This document shows, in pieces, positions 53,101-62,100 of a stretch of 64,000 nucleotides of DNA. Numbering within the stretch: the stretch's first letter is position 1; every line of letters begins with the position of its first letter. Both the position numbers and the translations under genes were made by a program. Below the pieces are notes generated by a model that did not search any database, was not told the origin of the DNA, and worked only from the letters and a program-made list of their open reading frames with translations. The stretch comes from Sipunculus nudus (taxonomy: Eukaryota; Annelida; Sipuncula; Golfingiida; Sipunculidae), in contig CM049320.1 in assembly GCA_026874595.1 (NCBI GenBank), positions 28,008,714 to 28,072,713 of the forward strand, given 5' to 3'.

Positions 53101-56100
53101 TGTCAGGTTCATTTAACTACCTATGGATGGCCTCTCTTGACCCCTTGACATTGCTTCATATGTGGTTTCCTATTCTTAAAGTTAGATTTCAATTATTTTT
53201 CCCTTTTCAGTATTTCAGGAGGGGACCAATTTCACAATCTTGCCACACAAGAACCTAAACTTGAGTATATTAGTATACAAATTATTTCTTTACAGGATGG
53301 TTACATATTTGAGGACATTTTTCTGAGTTTTTCAAACCCTAACTAACATAAAGCCGACCATAGTGTGAAATGCATAAAGGAACAAGACAAAGATCAAGTT
53401 GAAGTGAAGAGGATCTAATACTAATAGTAGCTTACAACTGTGTATTAAAAAACTTCACTGTAGCAATAATTATTACTACTTTTTGGTTCTGTCTTTTGCC
53501 CCATTTAGCTGGGAAAGTCAATCGTCTTCTCGAGCTGCCTGTGAATGACACAGAAGAGAGCCATCTGGTATCTTACTTGGAAAAGAGTACCGACCTGGCA
53601 TCCCAGGAGATGTTAGTTATGTACTACCTCCAGAGAGGGCGCTATGTGGATGCTATCCGCCAAAACAGCAAGATTAAAACTGGCATTATGGTAATTTGTT
53701 CTGAACATTTCTATGTTTGCTTACAGGCTTGCAGTCGTTTACCTTTTCGCTTTTAGAAACAGTCAGTATGATCTGAAATATTTATGGATTCCCAGATTTA
53801 ATTGTAAAAATCTCCACTTAAGTTATATTGTATCTTCCACTAACCAGTAAAACTAAAGAAAATATATTTTCTCTCTTCCTGTTGACCTATTGATATGTTT
53901 CCTACTTGAGAGTACGTTATTATGCATATATGCCTATAACAGAGAGTGGATAAGGTGAAGACTTAAGGTGAAGAGTATAATGTTTTTGGCAGTAAACACT
54001 TTGTGTGTTTCCCTCTGGAAATATCTCTGACATCTTGTGTATAATACATACCTAAGAGATGATAGTCTTGAACCTTGAGCATTCATTAATTTCAACAGAG
54101 TGAAACAATTCAAGCCCGAGATAGGGCAAGCACCAGGAACACTATTGTGGAGCGATATCGTGACATTTTACCAGCCGTGCAGCGGAGATTCTTTGATGGT
54201 CATGGGCGCATACTGAGAAAATATAGCCATGTTAAACGTGAAGGTATGAATACCTGTGTTATTTTTTAAGACAATTTTCATCTGTTGTAATCTTTTATTT
54301 TATTTAACTTTTCTTTTTTTGTTAGGCAGTCTGTGTATTACTAGTATTTTATTAATGATCTTATATCATGAAAGCAATCCAAACAGTTTTCAGTTTCATA
54401 CATGATCAAGCATCAGTTTTCTCAACCAATGATTGATTTGAATTAATAACTGACTCCCACCACTTATATCATTCTTTTCATTCTCTCATCATCAACCTCT
54501 TCCAGCAGGTCACGTCACCTATAGGCCATTGACATACTATGTAAAACTAGAAGTTCTTATTTTCATTCTTATTCTCTGCCTTCACTTTCTCAGGTTCATT
54601 TGAGCATAAGTGACTGTACATTTGTGAATATCCCTTGATGAAGTTGTCCTTTGATCCAGATCATGTGCCAGATATACACCAAAATCTAATTGATTCCCAA
54701 AATGCCTTGAATGTTTCATGAGCTTCTGTTCATGATTGTGAGTTATGGTGTAAACAAACACACTAACAGGGATAAATGTATACCCTCTTGCCGGAGGCAA
54801 TAAACCAGTTTTCTTTATATATTGATTCTAGTTGCTCGGCCCAAACCATTGTCAGCAGTGGTTAACCGTGTGCAGAGGACAGAGGCTGTGTCTAGAGCCA
54901 TGTTACTGAGCACTGTGCTGGATAAAGTACAAGAGGCCAACCAGTGTCAGAAGGACACGCTTTCTCCTGTCTCTAACTGGTAAGTCATCCAATCAAAACC
55001 TAAGTAAAATGGTTCAGTATTTTATGATCAAAAGTTGTTTCACTTACTAATAAAAACGTGTTTATACGTGGGCCTAACAAATATTTGAAATAACTATAAT
55101 ATTTGGCTTTTTCCATGGCTCAGTTAGTATTATTTGATAGTCTCTAGTCATGATAGTATGTTTCCTTATATGCTTAAATTTATGAAGTATGACAGGAATG
55201 TTTTTGCTTTCTAGGGTGGAGGAGAAGAGCGTGATGGAACCGTTTGTCGGAACACCGTGTACCCCCAGGGTCAGGAAGAGGGTCAGGTACGAGGTCATGT
55301 TCATACTGACAGAATCCATTTTGAGTGGACTTTGCACACATAGATGCACCTGTCTGGCCAAGCTGCAGTTTTTTTTTGCTTGTATCATTATTTTAATACC
55401 TTCCATCAGTCAGGTTTAAGGATTTCTCCCGCAGGTAAAATAAAACAACACTGTCATTTTGTTTATCATCAGCAAACTGGCTGAAAGATCTGTCAGCATT
55501 TAGAAAAATTATTTTTCTTAAGTTTTTATCTAGGTTTTAATCTAAGTATGAGTTCCATTTTGGTTTGGGAGTAAGTGACAGGCTGGTAGCACCTATCTTA
55601 TTATTTTGTATCCTGGTGTCACCCAGGCCCAGTGTTTTAATCAATCCCATTGCTGGGTCATAACACCAAGGAACCCCCAAAAGACTCGCTCATTTGTGAG
55701 TGATACACGACTGTGGGACACAGCCTACCCATTTAATATATTTAATATCGCAAACATGAAGCCAACCACAGTATGTTATGGTGTATGGAATATCATGGAA
55801 GATGATGAAAAGAGAAAAAATTTTCAGAAGAGATTTTTGTTTGTATCATTCATGTCTTAATTTACTTTTACTGTTGCACTGATTAGAATTTCAGAAACTG
55901 CTCTTTTCACCTGATGGAAACAAGAGTATTAGAACATACCACTTACTTTATTCATGTTACAGTGAGGTGTCCGAGCTGGTTTATCCCACACCCCAAATGG
56001 AGAGGGAGATACCACGGACCAGTTCATTTATCACAGGGGAGTCAGCTAATGAATCCATGTTCAACATCAGCCTGACCAAGACCCTTGCTACAATGGACTC

Positions 56101-59100
56101 CCCCAAGAGAAGGTATTTTTCTTTAAAAGTTCAAAGAGTAATGTTGAAGCTTGTACCCGAAAACCCTATTGTGATCAGGTTTTTCCACCTGTCCATCTAT
56201 CACACCCTTTTTCACAAGCATTATATCAAAAACCATATGAGGAATTTATGTGAAGGATCTACTGATATTTACTAAGAAAATAGGCACATTAAGTTTTCAG
56301 ACCAGTCAGGCATGCAGTATGATGGCCACCATGTCATTCCTTATTCCTTATCTCCAGAACCATTCAAGCTGTTGCCAGTAATATTTTTGTTTCTGAAGGG
56401 TTGAACCTGTGGATGTTCCCTTTCAAATTTCACAGAATCACAACATGGTTTTGAGACAGCCATCTTGCAAATCTGTTGCATGCTTTATCTCGAGTTCCTT
56501 GGCATAATGGGGCCTAATTTTTTAGCCCTAAGAATCCCAATCATGTCTTGTTATATCTGCATACAGAATGAGATTTTGTATTGTTTAAGGTAATCTGTCT
56601 GTGGTCAAAGAAATAGAGCCACAGAATTATAGCCTGAAATCATTTTATCACACTTTTATTATATAAATTTTTCATCACTGCAGAAGGTTATTTATTGTAG
56701 AGTTTCCCAAAATAGGAATGTAATATTAATCAAACAGAAAAATATTCGGTTTTATTTTTGTACATCTTTAATTTTATCTGACATATTTTCACCAGGAGAT
56801 TGTCCAAGTTTATGATCCACGGCTCATCGGCCCTGCAACTGCTCAGAACGCCCCCTACTGGTCACCTGTGCTCAAAGACATACACAGAAGCCAAGTCCAT
56901 GCTTCAAACCCCACCGGTAAAGCGCAAGTCTCCTGCAAGGCCAAAACAATCCATTGAACCTGCACGAACACCACAGTCCATCCTGAAGACAAGATCACTG
57001 TCACGCCAGACGGTAACAAGGAAACTAGGGAAAGAAGCGAGCTTTACGCCTTCACAGCCCAGCTTTTCGTTACGTGAGTCACAAACATTTTACTCATTCA
57101 TGACATTCCTTGCTGTCACATGTATAAAAGTGTAGCAGCTGTGCAAATAAATTTATATCCTTAGAGCTTAATTTAAAACATAACGGGCTCCTTAAGCTAA
57201 TATTCCTTGCGTATTGAATGTAGTGTCTGGAATGCATGTTAAGAGGTTTCATATGTACCAGCATTGCAATATGCTTATTTTCTATGTGTCACTTTGGGAT
57301 ACAATGCAGAACCGGAAAAAATTGTTACATGCAGTGATTCATTTTGCCAGATACACATAGCGGATCTGCACAAAAGGAATCTCACTTCATTTTTTTAATC
57401 TAAATCCAATTTATGTCGGCATTCTGCATGACAGATGTGCATTCTGACATGAGGAAACGTATAATTAGCTTTATAATATCCTAAATACAGTTGACCATAG
57501 TGGCATAATGGTTAGGGCGCTTGACTTTTGACAGAAAGGTTGTGAGTTCATGTCCTTCCCACTAAGACTCCAGGCTAAAGTCATTACCACTCAAGTATTT
57601 ACCACTATCATCAACCCTGTCCACGCAGGGCTGAATGGGCTGTGCTCATGTCAGGCAAATGTATAACAAACCAGGTGCACACATGTACAATAATTTCATT
57701 GTAATTTGTAAATTTAATGAATTTATTTTCCCATCTGATCACTTATTAAAACATTTCAGTTTGCAAAATCAGATACACAGAAGAATGTACTTGTTGGTTA
57801 TAAAAATATCTTATGTTATGGCACAGATAAATCTGCACTTCTGTATGATACAAGAATTTGCATAATTATCTTATTAAACATAATTAAACATTCACAGATG
57901 AAGCATTCCCTACCCCACCACCTATCCAGCGAGTCACGCGGGCTTCAACACCTAAAAAAACATCTGTCGTAGAGCATAAGGCAGATGAGGCATTACAAGA
58001 TACAGATGAGGAACTATCATATGATGAGGTCACGCCGACGGCAGAGGAACCTCTGCATCCGGTAACATCGGGAAGTGCTCCAGGAACTCCCAAAGTTCTC
58101 CGATTTCAGATACCATCTCCTGTAACAGACTCGTCTTTAGATCAGACGAAGAATGACTCTACCACTGAGGAAGTTTCAATGCAGTCTAGCCGAGAGCAGA
58201 TTGAATCTCCTGAGTTGGAGGTGAAAAAAGGTGCAGGTGTACCAAAAGAAGTGGAGGTACCAGAGGTTCCAAATTTGATTATAACTGAGAGAAAGGTGAT
58301 ATCAGAGACATCCATAACAGCAGAGGCCAGGTCTGTATCTGAATCTTCAGTAGGGGAAGGGAAAAAAGTGGTCCTGCCCCGATTCTCACTGAGTTCTTCT
58401 CATACGTTTACGCCAAGCAAACTGGCTAGAAGTCCACTCAGGAATGTTCGTGATCGAAGCCCAACGCCTGAAAGGTAATTCTGATCTTAAACACTGTGAG
58501 CAGACATTTTTTAATGTAAATCTCTTAATTGTATCCGCCAAAACGAAGTTTTGCGGATACTATGTTTTTGACCGGGTTCCGCCGCCGCCGCGTTCGTTTC
58601 CTGAGAACTCCTCTGAGACTACTGGACGGATTTTTCCAAAACTTACACAAATTATCAGGTCACATGTGAACTGGTGCCTAACCAAGTGACCTTGACCTCT
58701 GACCTTTCCTCTCTGCCCAGCGTCCGTTTGTGCGTCTATTTCCACACATAAACCCATTTATCTTGGGAACCGTTTGACCGATCTGGAAAAATTTTTTACA
58801 CAAATGTAGCCCTGGGATAGCTTTATAACATACATTACAAAAGGTGGCGCCACCTGCAACCATGTTTGCACAGTGTCGATCTGTTCATCTGCCTTGGGTT
58901 AAAATCACTCATATCTCTGCAGTGATTTGACTAATTCACCTAAAATATTCGGCATGCATTTACATCCTAGATAGCTTTCTTGATTTTATGACAGGTGGCA
59001 CCACCTACATTCATGTTAACGCTGCAGACATCCAAGCTCATATCTCAGGAACCGTTTGACCAATCAGGAAAAAAAAATTACACAAATGTAGCCCTTGGAT

Positions 59101-62100
59101 AGCTTTATAACATACACAAAAATGGTGGCACCACCTGCAGCCATTTTTGCACAGCGTCCATCTGTATGATTGCCTCAGGTTAAAATCACACATATCTCTG
59201 CAGTGGTTTGACCAAATTACCTGAAATTCGGCATGCATATACATCCCACATAGCTTTCTTGATTTTATGACAGGTGGCACCACCTACATTCATGTTCATG
59301 CTGTAGACATCCATGGTTATATCTCCGGACTCGTTCAACCAATCAGTAAAATTTTTACACAAATGTAGCCCTTGGATAGCTCTATAACATACACAAAAAT
59401 GGTGGCGCCACCTGCAGCCATTTTTGCACAGTGTCCATCTGTTTGTCTGCCTTGGGTTAAAATCACTCTTATCTCTGCAGTGGTTTGACCAAATTACCTG
59501 CAATTCAGCATGCATATACATCCTGGATAGCTTTCTTGATTTTATGACAGGTGGCGCCACCTACATTCACGTTCATGCTGCAGACATTAATGCTTATATC
59601 TCTGGAAACGTTTGACCAATCAGGAAAAAAAATTAACACAGATGTAGCCCTTGGATAGCTTTATAACATACACAAAAATGGTGGCACCACCTGCAGCCAT
59701 TTTTGCACAGCGTCCATCTGTTTGTCTGCTGTGGGATAAAATCACTCATATCTCTGCAGTGGTTTGACTTTTCCACATGAAATATTGCATGTGTATACAT
59801 CTTGGATTTTTCACGTTCAAATAACAGGTCGCGCCACCTACAATCATGTTTATGTGGCAGAGATCCATTCTAATATGTAACACATGTAACTCTATATCTC
59901 CTTGCCACTCAATCCATGCCTCACTTCACCCATCCTTCTCTGATTTTGGCGGATACACGAAGTCGCTTGTCAACTACCCGTATTCAAGTTATCTTTTATT
60001 TTTTTAATTTGTTACTGTAGTAGCCCTTTTAATTTTATTTCATTAATTAGGTCAAAATATAATCTAGTCTACCAGTGGGTTTTCATCACTGGGTTCAGAG
60101 GATGCCTTGAAAGTGGTTGTATTTAAAATTAAAATTTCAAGGCCTTGAAGATTCCTTGAAACAATATTCCTTTTAAATCCTTGAAACTTTGCACTATTTA
60201 TTCCTTTGAGGTCTTTTAAATATTATATCTTCTTTATTTCTGAACATATATTGCATTGTCAGGATGTGTAGTGATTAAATGTTGTTCAAGCAATGGGGAC
60301 TTTAGTCTGCTTTTGAAATTGAATATACCTGAGAATGCAGCATTTCAAAAGTGTTTGATATTTGAGGATAAAGGTACAATATAGAGACAAAAAGTTAAAT
60401 TTGTACAGAAATACTCAAAACCCTTATGAGTAACATAGCCTTTAAAACATTAACTTGTCCCACAAAGTCTTTGTATTAATGAACGGATGTAGAACCCAGA
60501 TTAACCAACTGCTCAGAAGAAACGTTCATTTCCGTATTCGTCACATGTTTGACATCCATTTACAATAAAAAATATAACCCTAAAGTACTGTGTAGAGTAT
60601 CTGTATTTATAATAATTTGATTGTTATGAAGCAAATTGGTACATATAGGACATGATCTTTAAATTATATATATTTTTGGGGGGCAGAAATGATACATTGA
60701 AAATATGTTTCCTATGAATGTGATAAAAATTATTCCTTGCATTTTGCAATATTATCATCACCTTAGATATACATGTGCGTACATTTATTCTTTCTCAGGA
60801 AATCTCCTAAAATGGCTTCAAGGACAGATAATTTAACTCCTTCTCCAAGACGTCCCATCCCAAGGTCACCAAGTCAAACAGAAGAGGAAGAGGTCAAGGT
60901 CATTGATGATGACATCACGTTTCAGTTTGGAAAAACAAGCACGAGTAAGCATCATAAAATTAATTATAATTGACTGACCGTGGTAATTCTCACAAGCTAA
61001 TAACAAAATGGCTCTAAGTCTCAAGTTTTTAATTATATTGTTCGCACTAGAGTATAATGGTTGTATTTCATTCTTTGAAACCTAAATGAGTATACAACAT
61101 GATAATGTTTCTATTTGTTTGAAATTGGCTGTGAAGGTTTTATTGAAATATTTCAACTACCTTGTACACATTTATATATGGTCCATGGTTGTCTTGAAGT
61201 TAATTAACTGAAGGCTAAAAAATCCTGAAATAAAAACAAACTGGGAGACCCCGGTATTACAGGTCAGTCCATCTTATAAATAGCTGCAGATCTGGGTTTT
61301 CATGAACCTTCCACACATCTCAGTTAGTATGAGCAATAGTTTTGTTCTTCTGGGGCTACTTTTGTTTTCTTTATTCTATCAGCCACAGATGAAGTGATGA
61401 TGGAGGCAGATGAAGATACGGAGCCTGCAGTATCACAACCTGTGGTAACTGAAACTGTAGAAATCAAGGATGATTCAGAACCAATCAGTGTGGAGGACTC
61501 GCCGGTTGACATGGAAACAGAAGAGGAGGAAATAGAGTCAGAAGCAGATTTGGACAGATACGCTGATGTCATGAAATCTGTTGAAAAACGACAAGTCCAA
61601 AGTGAACAAAGTGACAAAACATCAAACAGGAGGACAACCATCAGTGACTTCTTACCTGATATGGATTTGTTAACAAGAAAACCGATGGAGTCAAGTTTTA
61701 GCAGGTTCCAAAGCAAGCAGACAGTCACCAGTGTCAAAAAAAGTTTTCTGCTGCAGGAAAGTGTGATTACTTCCAGCATGGAAAGAACAGAACAAACTGT
61801 TTGTGAAGCTGTGGAAAATAAACGTGAAGCTGACTCTCAGATGGTACAGTCAGATGATGGGCCGGAGCAGAAGGATGCTAAGGAAATTATAATAACTGAG
61901 AGTGAGGGACCAGAAGAAAGTGATGAGACTGATGTAGAATTAATAGAATCTGATAAGGAAGGGCAAAGTGATAATGAACCAACTAAAAGTAACGTAACCA
62001 TCACCGATTTTCTGCCAGACATGGATCAGGAAGAAAACGAACCAGAAGCACCGTCATTTTCCAAATTTCAGACTACACGTCCATTTGCTTCGCAGTTTTC

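Noticed and set aside
52657-53112. Minus-strand 151-codon ORF
   Set aside because: It overlaps ELYS exon 24 antisense and intron sequence; Cys/Leu-rich chance frame.
61324-61779. Minus-strand 151-codon Ser-rich ORF
   Set aside because: Antisense shadow of the acidic ELYS exon 33.
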